From assembly GCF_024198175.1 (NCBI RefSeq), contig NZ_JAJVKV010000001.1, positions 992,001 to 1,056,000 of the forward strand: a stretch of DNA of 64,000 nt, given 5' to 3'. The notes below the pieces were generated by a model. The model saw only the letters and a program-made list of their open reading frames with translations. It was not told the origin of the DNA and did not search any database. Positions 51,417 through 60,204 of this stretch are shown here, piece after piece; within the stretch, counting starts at the first letter, position 1; every line of letters starts with the position of its first letter. This DNA is from Pyxidicoccus xibeiensis (lineage in GTDB: Bacteria > Myxococcota > Myxococcia > Myxococcales > Myxococcaceae). The position numbers and the translations under genes were made by a program.

Positions 51417-51952
51417 GCCACCAGCAGACACGTCGTCCCAGGCGACACGCCCGCGGCATCACCCTGGTGGAGGTGATGGGCACCATGGGCATCCTGCTGA
51501 TGGGGGTGATGGCGGCCATGACGGTGGTGCAGCAGACGCGCCAGTCCAACCGCCAGACGCTCACCGCGCTGCAGGCGCAGCTCATCGCCGAGCAGGCCCT
51601 GGAGAACGTCACCGCCATGGGCTGCACCGTCAATCCCCCCTGCGGCAACATCGCCGCCCTGGACAACCGCCGCTACACCCTGTGGCAGACGGCCTCCGGT
51701 GAGGTGCAGGACACCGAGCCGCCCGAGGGCAGCGGCGCCCGGGCGTACGAGGTGGCGCTGGACGTGGACAGCGGGGTGATTCCCGGCTCGCTCGAGGGCG
51801 GCGCGGCGGGTGCGCCCGCGGTGAACCGGAACCTGGCGGGCGCCGCGGGCACCGCCGGCAACGTGGCCAACGTCCGCGTCTCCGTGAGCTGGCAGGAGCC
51901 GGAGCGCCGGGGCCGGCAGGTGGTCGTCATGCAGACGCGGGTGTCGCCATGA
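51413..51952 (+). CDS. pilV: minor pilin PilV, cluster 1
   Basis: 179 residues from a GTG at 51413 that overlaps the pilY1 stop (GTGA). Prepilin signal with cleavage in ARG-ITLVEVMGTMGILLMG, Glu5 present. One disulfide-like Cys pair (GCTVNPPC). PilV (GspI-like) is part of the tip complex. The last codons overlap pilW by 4 nt. Confidence 0.85.
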   Translation: MSHQQTRRPRRHARGITLVEVMGTMGILLMGVMAAMTVVQQTRQSNRQTLTALQAQLIAEQALENVTAMGCTVNPPCGNIAALDNRRYTLWQTASGEVQDTEPPEGSGARAYEVALDVDSGVIPGSLEGGAAGAPAVNRNLAGAAGTAGNVANVRVSVSWQEPERRGRQVVVMQTRVSP

Positions 51953-53142
51953 GCCGACCTTCGCTTCACCGGGGCTTCACGCTGCTGGAGGTGACGCTGT
52001 CGAGCGTCATCGGCTCCATCGTGCTGCTGGCGGCCATGGGCGTGGGCCTGCAGCTGCAGCGGCGGGCCCTCTTCGAGGAGCAGACGATGATGGCGCAGTC
52101 CACCGGGCGGGCGGTGAAGGACGCGCTCACGGTGGACCTGCAGCTGGCCGGGCTGGGCATGGGCAACGCGCCCATCGCCTTCGCCAACAACGACACCCGC
52201 TTCGCGCTCCAGGTGTGGACGGAGCCCGACCTGACGGCGGGCCTGCCGCCCGCGTTCGCGCCGGACGCGACGTTCGCCCTGCCTCCTTCCGGGTCTCCCT
52301 ACGAGAACTTCCGCTCGGACGTGGTCCAGCTCTACTGGGGGGACACGCGGAACATGATTGTCATGGATGCCTGCAACGGGAAGACGGTCATCCGCCAGGG
52401 CAACTCCTTCACCTTCTGCACCGGGCCCAACCCGCCCACGGCCATGAACCCGCCCGGCGGGCAGCGCACGCCCGCCATCATCGTGAACCCGGCGGGGAAC
52501 GTGGCCTGCCACCTGCAAATCACCAACGTCAATGCGAACTCCGAGACGCTCAACGCCAACCCGGGGAGCGCCATCGGCAACACGGGCAACCCGCCCTGCG
52601 GCGACCCGGATGACGGCATCTGGGAGGACACCGGCTGGCTGACGATGCGCACGGAGGGCTCGGCCTGGCGGGTGAACTGGGCCCGCGGCGCGCCGACGCT
52701 GGAGCACCTGCCGGCGGGCGCCGCCACGTGGGTGGCGGTGAGCCGGGACGTGGAGCGGCTGAAGGTCCGCCAGGCCGTCGTCGACCTGGCAAACCCCGCC
52801 GCCGGGCTCCGGTGGTACCCGGAGGCCTCCGCCGGCCGCCCCGCCCTCGACAGGTGCACGCGGGCCACCTGCACCGCCGACTCGGGGCCGCCGGGCAACG
52901 CGGCCTCGTCGGACAACGAGCTGCGCCGCATGCTCCAGCAGCGGGTGCGCGAGCTGGAGGTGACGCTGGTCATCCGCAGCCGGCGGGCGGACGTGACGGC
53001 CGTCACCCCGGGGGTGCCCATGCGCGTGGACGAAGAGGGCTTCCCGGAAGATGGCTTCAAGCGGCGGACGCTCACCTTCCGGGTGACGCCGCGCAACTTC
53101 GCGGCGGGCGGCCTCCAGCCCCAGGCGGGAGCGGGGACATGA
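51949..53142 (+). CDS. pilW: minor pilin PilW, cluster 1
   Basis: 397 residues, large like PilW/GspJ. Prepilin signal HRG-FTLLEVTLSSVIGS with Glu5. A Cys-containing globular part follows, and the sequence MLQQRVRELEVTLVIRS near the end is shared with the second copy. ATGA overlap with pilV before and with fimU after. Confidence 0.87.
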   Translation: MSRPSLHRGFTLLEVTLSSVIGSIVLLAAMGVGLQLQRRALFEEQTMMAQSTGRAVKDALTVDLQLAGLGMGNAPIAFANNDTRFALQVWTEPDLTAGLPPAFAPDATFALPPSGSPYENFRSDVVQLYWGDTRNMIVMDACNGKTVIRQGNSFTFCTGPNPPTAMNPPGGQRTPAIIVNPAGNVACHLQITNVNANSETLNANPGSAIGNTGNPPCGDPDDGIWEDTGWLTMRTEGSAWRVNWARGAPTLEHLPAGAATWVAVSRDVERLKVRQAVVDLANPAAGLRWYPEASAGRPALDRCTRATCTADSGPPGNAASSDNELRRMLQQRVRELEVTLVIRSRRADVTAVTPGVPMRVDEEGFPEDGFKRRTLTFRVTPRNFAAGGLQPQAGAGT

Positions 53143-53789
53143 GCACCAGACACGCACGCGGAATCACGCTGCTGGAGCTGATGGTGACGCTGGCGGTGGC
53201 CGGCGCCCTCATCACCCTGGCGCTGGTGAACTTCCAGCAGGCCATCGACCGCCAGCGGGAGACCGAGGCCACGCGCGAGCTGTGGTCCTCCGCGCTGCGC
53301 GCCCGGCAGCGCGCGCTGGCCACCAACCAGCCGGTGCGCTTCGTGGTGGAGGCCGTCGCGCGGCCGGGCGGGACACGCACGGTGGTCCGCTGGGAGCGGC
53401 TGCGGTGCGAGAACACCTGGGACAACGACAGCTGTCCGCGGCTGGCGTGTGTGAACACCACCTGCCGCGCCAACCCGGAGTGCTGCGACGAGGTGGGGCC
53501 GGAGCTCGTCCTGCCGCGCACCATGAACGCGGCCTCCGTGCATGGCCTCTGCTACCTGCCCGGCACCAGCCGCGCGGTGCGGCCGGGCAACCTGGGCTGC
53601 ATGCGCGGCCAGGTCGACAACGCCGCCGCCCTCAACGCCGCGGCGCCGGGCAACCTCCGCCTCACCTTCACCTCGCCCCGCGCGCGCAGCCTGCTGAGGG
53701 TGGAGCCGCTGACGGGCCTGGCGAACCTGCTGGACTGCGACTCGGCGGAGGCCCTCCAGAGCCCCGTCGCCGAGTGCACGAGCGGCTGA
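53139..53789 (+). CDS. fimU: minor pilin FimU/GspH-like, cluster 1
   Basis: 216 residues. Prepilin signal ARG-ITLLELMVTLAVAGA, Glu5 present, helix with RELWSSALRARQRALATNQ, then a Cys-rich globular part (CVNTTCRANPECC). FimU-type pilins join the tip complex to the major pilin. Last gene of cluster 1, with a 4-nt overlap with pilW. The next 406 nt separate it from cluster 2. Confidence 0.83.
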   Translation: MSTRHARGITLLELMVTLAVAGALITLALVNFQQAIDRQRETEATRELWSSALRARQRALATNQPVRFVVEAVARPGGTRTVVRWERLRCENTWDNDSCPRLACVNTTCRANPECCDEVGPELVLPRTMNAASVHGLCYLPGTSRAVRPGNLGCMRGQVDNAAALNAAAPGNLRLTFTSPRARSLLRVEPLTGLANLLDCDSAEALQSPVAECTSG

Positions 53790-54195
53790 AGCAGGCCCCC
53801 GGGGAGGGGCGGTGGCCGGACACCCAGTTCGCCGCCCGTCTGGGGTCACCCCACCCCGGATGATCCACCCCGCGAAGGCGTCAGCCGCGTTTCCTGCCCG
53901 CCAGCGGACGCCGGACGAGGCCCTGCCCCCGATGCAGGCACTGGGAAACAGGGGCCCTGGAGGCCCAGGCCCGGGGCGCCTCCCTGCCTGCCCTACTCCA
54001 GGGCGCCGGGCCTACAGTTAACTCCGCAACTCAGTGCATACCCGCAATGTTTGCGAGGTCAATCTGGACCCACCCAGCGCACGCCGTGTGTGGGCAGCCT
54101 CGTGTTTTCAGCAGGTTGGGGAGCAAACAAGTCGGCACGTCAATTGCTGACTGTGTTGCAGTTCGCCCCCCCGCTGCACGACGAGGAGTCTCCCA
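53790..54195. other. gap between the two pilus clusters
   Basis: 406 nt with no gene seen. It is GC-rich at first, then less so from about 54016, where a palindrome (54043-54055) and GGTCAATCTGGACCCACCC occur; the ACCCACCC part also occurs upstream of cluster 1. The promoter of cluster 2 should be here. No remnant of a pilin gene is visible. Confidence 0.5.
54043..54055. promoter_or_regulatory. palindrome CGCAATGTTTGCG upstream of pilus cluster 2
   Basis: Perfect CGCAA-N3-TTGCG inverted repeat followed by AGGTCA, 141 nt before pilX. It corresponds to the site at 45885-45897 upstream of cluster 1, with one different spacer base. Confidence 0.65.
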
Positions 54196-54912
54196 ATGAA
54201 GTCACCCACCGCGACCCGACGGCGGAATGCCAGGGGCTTCACCCTGCTCGTGGGACTGGGCGTCGTGACGCTGGTGTCCCTGGCGGTGCTGCTCAGCTAC
54301 GGCGTGGTGAGCCGCGAGGCGGAGACGCAGGGCGACGGGCGGAGGCGGAAGGAGGCCTTCTTCGCGGCCGAGGCGGGGCTGGCCGAGGGCCGCGAGGCCA
54401 TGCGCCTGCGGCTGGCGGCGGAGGGGAACCTCGATACGTACAACCAGGTGATCCCCGACCTGGGCGCGCCCGTCAACGAGCCAGGGCTCGGAGGCGGCGG
54501 CACGCCCTGGTACGAGGTGCTGCCGGGCCCTGCCGCCACGGGTGGCTGGAACCAGCTGCGGCTGACGACGGAGGACATGGCCCCCACGGAGCTCGCCAGC
54601 GCGGGCGGCACCCCGTACGCCGAGTACCCCACGCAGGACAACGTGCGCTACCGCGTCTTCGTCCGGGACGACCTGGACGACGCCAACCCCAGCTCCGATA
54701 CCAACGGCCAGGTGTGGCTCATCTCCGTCGGAGAGGTGATGACCGAGGGCGGCCGCCCTACACGCTCCATCGTCCAAGCGCTCATCATCAACGAGAATGC
54801 CTCCGCCGCGAGCGGCCCCGGCTGCGTCAACCGCGGCTGCGGCCCCGACAACACCTACAACAATACGCAGGACACGCAGGCGCCCGACACGACCAACGTG
54901 CGGACCCTCTAG
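54196..54912 (+). CDS. pilX: minor pilin PilX, cluster 2
   Basis: 238 residues, clear paralogue of the cluster 1 PilX (LLSYGVVSREAETQGD, AFFAAEAGLAEGREAMRLRL are shared almost fully). Prepilin signal ARG-FTLLVGLGVV; again Val, not Glu, at mature position 5. C-terminal motif GPGCVNRGCGPDNTYNN conserved. First gene of the second run. Confidence 0.85.
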   Translation: MKSPTATRRRNARGFTLLVGLGVVTLVSLAVLLSYGVVSREAETQGDGRRRKEAFFAAEAGLAEGREAMRLRLAAEGNLDTYNQVIPDLGAPVNEPGLGGGGTPWYEVLPGPAATGGWNQLRLTTEDMAPTELASAGGTPYAEYPTQDNVRYRVFVRDDLDDANPSSDTNGQVWLISVGEVMTEGGRPTRSIVQALIINENASAASGPGCVNRGCGPDNTYNNTQDTQAPDTTNVRTL

Positions 54913-54938
54913 TCAGACCTGTCACCCCCGAGCTCCCC

Positions 54939-55415
54939 ATGCAACGCACGCATCTCCTGCAGCTCCTGTTATTGCTGTCACTGCCTGGCGTTGCAGCTGC
55001 CCAGGACGGTGGCAGGACCGCTTTCGACACTGCATGCGCCCGGTGCCACACCGCCGACACCGCCGAGCAGCACGTGCAGAAGTCCTCGCGGAGCGCGGCG
55101 AAGTCGCAGCGCGACGAGCCCGTCCGGGGGCCGCAGCTGAGCCAGCTGCTCCAGAAGCGCACGCCCGAGCAGCTGCGCGCGTGGATTGCGGCGCCCAACG
55201 CGGTCCGCAAGGACACCCGCTGTGACACGCGCCTGCTGGGCGCCGGAGACCTGGACCTGGTCCTGGGCTACCTGGCGACCAGCGCGCAGCCGCCGCCGCC
55301 GCCGCGGGACGAGCTGCTGCGGCAGCAGTTCAACAAGGAACTCGCCGAGCGCCGCGCCCAGAAGCAGCGCAAGGCCAACCACCCGTCCACCCTGCCCCAG
55401 GGGAGGAAGCGATGA
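54939..55415 (+). CDS. tfcP: TfcP-type c-type cytochrome, cluster 2
   Basis: 158 residues: signal peptide, CARCH heme motif (Cys33, Cys36, His37), an insert relative to copy 1 (KSSRSAAKSQRD), and Cys95 in DTRCDTRLL as the probable distal ligand. It ends in the same basic amphipathic tail (DELLRQQFNKELAERRAQKQ). Role as in copy 1: a helper of PilY1. It overlaps the second pilY1 by 4 nt. The heme-ligand Cys is conserved in both, which argues that it matters. Confidence 0.84.
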   Translation: MQRTHLLQLLLLLSLPGVAAAQDGGRTAFDTACARCHTADTAEQHVQKSSRSAAKSQRDEPVRGPQLSQLLQKRTPEQLRAWIAAPNAVRKDTRCDTRLLGAGDLDLVLGYLATSAQPPPPPRDELLRQQFNKELAERRAQKQRKANHPSTLPQGRKR

Positions 55416-58400
55416 GAACCCTCAACAAGACGCTCGCGGTGATGATGCTGCTGGCCGCGCCGCTCGCCTCCGCCCAGCCCGAGCAGCTGTGCCGGGACAA
55501 CCTGACGCAGGACCGGCAGCCCAACTTCAGCGACAGCTCGCTGGACCGCGGCCCCAACGACACCATCCTCATCACCCCCGAGACGCCGCCGCGCCTCCAG
55601 CTCAACACCAACCTCACCGTCCTCAACGTCGAGAACATCACCTTCCCGTTCGACCAGCGCGTCACCATCAGCTACGTGTACGAGTCCGCCGGCGCCTCGC
55701 ACGCGCTCGGCTACATGTACCTGGATGACCTGCAGAAGAAGCCGACGGACCCGGCGACGAAGGTGGAGTACGTCAACGCCGCGGGCAACCTCGTCGACAG
55801 CAACAACAACGGCATCTTCGACCTGCACGAGGACATCTACAATCTCGCGCCCCCCAGTGGCCCCAAGGCCCGGCCCTACGTCGGCGTGAGCCGCCGCTGC
55901 ACCGAGACGTTCACCGACACGGCGGGCGAGACGTACAGCGAGCCCGACATCGCCCGGCGCAACTGCGGCAACACGTTCCAGCGCATCCTCACGACCCACC
56001 CGACGCTGGGCAACCGGATTGCGGACGCGCGCCCCGGCCAGACGTTCAACCTCATCGACGCGGACGTGGTGGGCAGCCTGCTGGGAGGCACCAACGCGAG
56101 CGCCACCCAGTTCTCCGACGGCGGCCTGTTCCCCCACATCCCCAACATCCTCGAGCCGCCCGCCATCGCCAACGGCAACAAGGGCGTCGGGAAGATGGTC
56201 TTCCTGCTCGCCGACGATGACGGCGACCAGGGCAATGGCGCGACCTTCGGCAACCTCGCGCCCGTCCCCGACTCCGACTTCGTCGACGACGGCGTCCCCG
56301 ACTACGACGTTTCCGCCTACGACGCGCGCGGCCTGCCCCGCGCCACCAACCCGAACGCCGGCATCAGCGCGTTCGACCGCACCGTGGACCTGGGCATGGT
56401 CGAGGGCGGGAAGGAGATCATCTTCTTCCTCATCGTCTTCTACGACTCCAACCACCGCCCGAACGAGGGCACCGTCTTCCCCTGCCTGAAGCAGGACGCC
56501 GCCGGGAAGTGCCTGCTGCACCTGCGCACGCCCATCAACGTCTACTTCTCCAAGGCGGCGTGGAACATTGACCAGAACTCCGAAGCCAACCCCGTGGTGG
56601 CGGAGCGCAACATCGGCTGCTCGTACGACTCGACCTGCGACCGGGACAACCCCACGTCCAACTCCTGCCATATCGGCAATGGCGGCCCCCGGCTGTGCGG
56701 CTGGCTGGACGGCCCGAAGACCACGGTGGGCACCACGCTGCACCGCCTGAGGAACGACGCGGCCTACGGCTTCCTGGACATGCCCATGGAGCGCGTGACG
56801 GTGCCCCGGCCCGCGGGCACCCGCAACCCCATGCCGCACGTCATCGTGGGCGCGCCCAGCACGGACCCCTTCCGCTGGATTCTCGGCTTCGAGGACCTCC
56901 CCGGCGGCGGTGACCGCGACTTCAACGACGTGGTGTTCGTCATCAACAAGGAGAACGGCGGCAACATGCGCTCGGCCACCGTGTCGGGCGACATCTCCCC
57001 GAGCATCGCCGACGACTTCGTCATCACCAAGGTGCGCTTCAAGCGCCAGGACGACGCCGCCCCCGCGCCCCGCACCTGCACGGGCAGCGCGCCCTGCTGG
57101 ACCGAGGAGACCCCCGGCGCCTGCACCCCGCCGAACGGCGCGCGGCCCTCCATCCGCTACTCGCTGGCGGTGGACTGCCGCGTCTGCAGCAACGGCACGT
57201 GCACGAAGAACGAGACTCCCACCTGGTTCCCCCTGGAGTTCCCCAACACCACGCCCCCCACGCAGCAGGTGGAGGTGGACATCCTCTCCCTGGGCTTCAC
57301 CGGCTCGCAGCTGTGCTGGAAGGTGGACATCAGCAGCCCCAACGAGCGCTGCCGCCCCATCGTGGACAACATCGACGTGGGCTACCAGGCGGTGCGCGCG
57401 GGCAGCTACGCGCGCGCCTCGCCGTCCACGCTGGGCAACGCCATCGTCTGGGGCGTCAACGAGACGCCCGGCAGCGCGTGGGGTGACGACTGGCCCGGCA
57501 CGGGCCTGCCCGCCGCCTCGACGCGCGCCTACGACGGCAAGAAGGACTTCTCGCTGCGCGGCCGCCTCTACTTCCGCTCGCTCTATGACCCTGAGACGCC
57601 GACCGCCACCAACGTGGTGCAGCGGTGGGACGCGGGCCAGGTGATGGCCATGGCCCTGCGCACCGGTGCGAATCCGACGGCGCGCACGCTCTACACGACG
57701 ACGTCGCCCCCGGGCCCCACGAGCACGCGCGCCACCATCACCTCGGAGATGCAGGACACTGACAGCGCCAGCCCCCTGTTCCCCGACGCGCTCTGTGACG
57801 TGTACGCCAACGGGCGCTACACCTGGGACCTCAACAACGACGGCAAGTGCGGCACCCCGACCGGCCCCCCGGACAAGAACGTCACGGGGCCGACGAACGA
57901 CCGCAACTTCTTCCGCGAGTGGCTGTACGGCTGGGAGGACCAGCATACCCCCGCCCCCTCCAACGTGAAGCGGCCCTGGCCCATGGGCGGCATCAACCTG
58001 TCCACCGTGGCCATGGCCGTGCCGCCCTACCTGGACACCTGGGCGCAGAACACGCGCCCGGAGGAGCGGGATGCGTACCGGAAGAACTTCCTGGAGCCGC
58101 TGGCGACGCGGGACACCGTGGCCTACGTGGGCACGATGAATGGCTTCCTGCACGCCTATGACGCGGGTGCGTTCCGCAACGCGACCGACGATGCGTGCAC
58201 GACGGGCGCCCAGCTCCGCGGCTTCTTCGAGCCGTCGGGCTCCTGCGCCACCCCGACGCCGCGGGACTACGGCACCGGCGAGGAGAAGTTCGCCTACCTG
58301 CCGAACCTGATGCTGGAGCACTACCGCAACCTGTACGTGCAGGTCCCCAGTGCGGGCACCCCGCCGCCCAAGCCCCAGGTGGATGCGTCGCCCACCATCG

Positions 58401-59677
58401 CCAACGTGGACCTGGGCATCGCCGGGCAGCCCAAGTGGACGCCGTCGCCCGTGCTGTCGAAGACGACGGGCGCCAAGACGGTGCTCGTCTCGTCGACGGG
58501 CAAGGGCAGCCCCGCCGTCTTCGCGCTCGACATCACCAACCCCGCCGACGCCTGGTACCCGCTGCCGCTGTGGGAGTTCAACCTGCGGGACACGAACATC
58601 GACCTGGCCTTCACGCTGAACAGGCTCATCAACCCGTCGGTGCTCCACCCGGACAACACGGGCTCGCGCCACGCGCCCTCCGTGGCCCGGCTGGCCTGGG
58701 GCTCCGGCTCCACCACCGCCTGGACGGCCGTGGTGGGCAGTGACTACAAGCCCGTCGACACGGCACGCGCGGGTGCCGTCTACCTCATCGACATGAAGAC
58801 GGGCCGCCCGCTGAACTACGGCTCGTCGCCGGGCGGCCAGCTGGCCGGCATCATCACCCTGGAGCAGGGCGTCGGCGTGGCGGCGGAGAGCGCGCTGGTG
58901 GACCTGAACCGGGACGGCAACTACGACATCATGTACGTGCCCACCACCAACGGCGGCGTGTACCGCGTCAACCTGGACCAGGTGAGCACCAGCGCGCCGC
59001 TGGGCCGCAAGGTGAAGACCTGCAAGATTGCCAGCGCACCGGCGTCCCTGACGGACCACCCCGACGCGGCGACGGGGCCGAACCAGGACCCGTTCTTCCA
59101 GCAGCTCTACTCCAACCTCGCGGTGAAGGTGGTGCGGGACACCACCAACCCGACCGTCCGCATCTACTTCGGCACCGGTGACAACCCGGACGAGTTCTCC
59201 GACGGCCCGGCGAACAAGAACACCTACCGCTACCACCTGCTGGCGTTCGAGGACACCGACCCGACCGGCGAAGAGTCCTGCGAGCTGCTGGAGCCCCTGT
59301 GGGTGCAGCAGCTGGACCCGGGCCAGACGGTGTGGGGCGGCGTGGCCCTCAGCAGCGACAGGGTGTTCGCCACCACCGCGGTGGGACGCTCCGCGGACGT
59401 CTGCGGCCTGAGCCAGGACGAGAGCGGCAAGTACTACGCGACGGGCCAGCTGCCGGACGAGGACGGCAGCGCGCCGGACATGAGCAGCGCGTCGCTGGAC
59501 GGCCACGGCATCAACGCACCGGTGGTGCACGACCAGCACCTGTTCGTGCTCACCGCCACGGGGAAGATGAAGATGGTGGGCGACGACAACTGGAACACCG
59601 GCGCGGAGAGCAATGGCGCGGTGCGCTCGCGCATCCTCATCTACGACGCCATCCCGGACGGGAGGATGCCGCGGTGA
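55412..59677 (+). CDS. pilY1: PilY1 pilus-tip adhesin, cluster 2
   Basis: 1421 residues, paralogue of the cluster 1 protein along the full length. Signal peptide, then the Cys-rich N-terminal region; calcium-type loops DxNxNGxxD at residues 129-137 (DSNNNGIFD) and DxNxDGxxD at 1164-1172 (DLNRDGNYD), with Asn in place of the second Asp of copy 1. Long stretches in the middle (for example around 57150-57460 in the DNA) are nearly identical to copy 1, while other parts differ, which suggests gene conversion or strong constraint. Tip adhesin and primer of the type IVa pilus. Confidence 0.92.
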   Translation: MRTLNKTLAVMMLLAAPLASAQPEQLCRDNLTQDRQPNFSDSSLDRGPNDTILITPETPPRLQLNTNLTVLNVENITFPFDQRVTISYVYESAGASHALGYMYLDDLQKKPTDPATKVEYVNAAGNLVDSNNNGIFDLHEDIYNLAPPSGPKARPYVGVSRRCTETFTDTAGETYSEPDIARRNCGNTFQRILTTHPTLGNRIADARPGQTFNLIDADVVGSLLGGTNASATQFSDGGLFPHIPNILEPPAIANGNKGVGKMVFLLADDDGDQGNGATFGNLAPVPDSDFVDDGVPDYDVSAYDARGLPRATNPNAGISAFDRTVDLGMVEGGKEIIFFLIVFYDSNHRPNEGTVFPCLKQDAAGKCLLHLRTPINVYFSKAAWNIDQNSEANPVVAERNIGCSYDSTCDRDNPTSNSCHIGNGGPRLCGWLDGPKTTVGTTLHRLRNDAAYGFLDMPMERVTVPRPAGTRNPMPHVIVGAPSTDPFRWILGFEDLPGGGDRDFNDVVFVINKENGGNMRSATVSGDISPSIADDFVITKVRFKRQDDAAPAPRTCTGSAPCWTEETPGACTPPNGARPSIRYSLAVDCRVCSNGTCTKNETPTWFPLEFPNTTPPTQQVEVDILSLGFTGSQLCWKVDISSPNERCRPIVDNIDVGYQAVRAGSYARASPSTLGNAIVWGVNETPGSAWGDDWPGTGLPAASTRAYDGKKDFSLRGRLYFRSLYDPETPTATNVVQRWDAGQVMAMALRTGANPTARTLYTTTSPPGPTSTRATITSEMQDTDSASPLFPDALCDVYANGRYTWDLNNDGKCGTPTGPPDKNVTGPTNDRNFFREWLYGWEDQHTPAPSNVKRPWPMGGINLSTVAMAVPPYLDTWAQNTRPEERDAYRKNFLEPLATRDTVAYVGTMNGFLHAYDAGAFRNATDDACTTGAQLRGFFEPSGSCATPTPRDYGTGEEKFAYLPNLMLEHYRNLYVQVPSAGTPPPKPQVDASPTIANVDLGIAGQPKWTPSPVLSKTTGAKTVLVSSTGKGSPAVFALDITNPADAWYPLPLWEFNLRDTNIDLAFTLNRLINPSVLHPDNTGSRHAPSVARLAWGSGSTTAWTAVVGSDYKPVDTARAGAVYLIDMKTGRPLNYGSSPGGQLAGIITLEQGVGVAAESALVDLNRDGNYDIMYVPTTNGGVYRVNLDQVSTSAPLGRKVKTCKIASAPASLTDHPDAATGPNQDPFFQQLYSNLAVKVVRDTTNPTVRIYFGTGDNPDEFSDGPANKNTYRYHLLAFEDTDPTGEESCELLEPLWVQQLDPGQTVWGGVALSSDRVFATTAVGRSADVCGLSQDESGKYYATGQLPDEDGSAPDMSSASLDGHGINAPVVHDQHLFVLTATGKMKMVGDDNWNTGAESNGAVRSRILIYDAIPDGRMPR

Positions 59678-60204
59678 GGTACCGGCATTCACGACAGCAG
59701 CGCGGCATCACCCTGCTGGAGGTCATGGCCACCATGGCGGTGATGCTGCTGGGCGTCTCCGCGGCGATGCTGGTGGTGAACCAGACCAGTCAGTCCAACC
59801 GCCGCACGCTCACCGCCACCCAGGCGCAGCTCATCGCCGAGCAGGAGCTGGAGAACATCGCCTCCCGGGGCTGCACGGTGGACCCGCCGTGCGCCAACCT
59901 GGCGGCCCTGGACAACACGAACTACCGCGTGTGGCAGACCAGCATGGGGGAGCTGCGGCGCGCCCCGCCTCCCGCGGCGCTGGAGGCCCGCGAGTACGAG
60001 GTCGTCATCGACGTGGACAGCCGCGTGCTGGCGACCTCCATCGAGGCGGGCTCGGTGGGCTCGCCCCCGGTGAGCCGGGACCTCATCCCCGGGACGGCGG
60101 GCAGCGGCGGCAACGTAGCCAACGTCCGCGTCTCCGTGAGCTGGGTGGAGCGCAACAGCACGGAGCGGCAGGTGGTGGTGCTCCAGACACGGATGGCGCC
60201 ATGA
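59674..60204 (+). CDS. pilV: minor pilin PilV, cluster 2
   Basis: 176 residues from a GTG at 59674 overlapping the pilY1 stop. Signal QRG-ITLLEVMATMAVMLLG with Glu5, Cys pair GCTVDPPC, and the strand NVANVRVSVSW shared with copy 1. ATGA overlap with pilW. Confidence 0.85.
   Translation: MRYRHSRQQRGITLLEVMATMAVMLLGVSAAMLVVNQTSQSNRRTLTATQAQLIAEQELENIASRGCTVDPPCANLAALDNTNYRVWQTSMGELRRAPPPAALEAREYEVVIDVDSRVLATSIEAGSVGSPPVSRDLIPGTAGSGGNVANVRVSVSWVERNSTERQVVVLQTRMAP

Noticed and set aside
49185..59692. Very long antisense open frames opposite both pilY1 genes (748 and 1474 codons)
   Set aside because: They follow from G/C-rich third positions of the plus-strand genes; their translations are Arg/His/Val/Gly-rich without domains, and pilY1 is unmistakable on the other strand.
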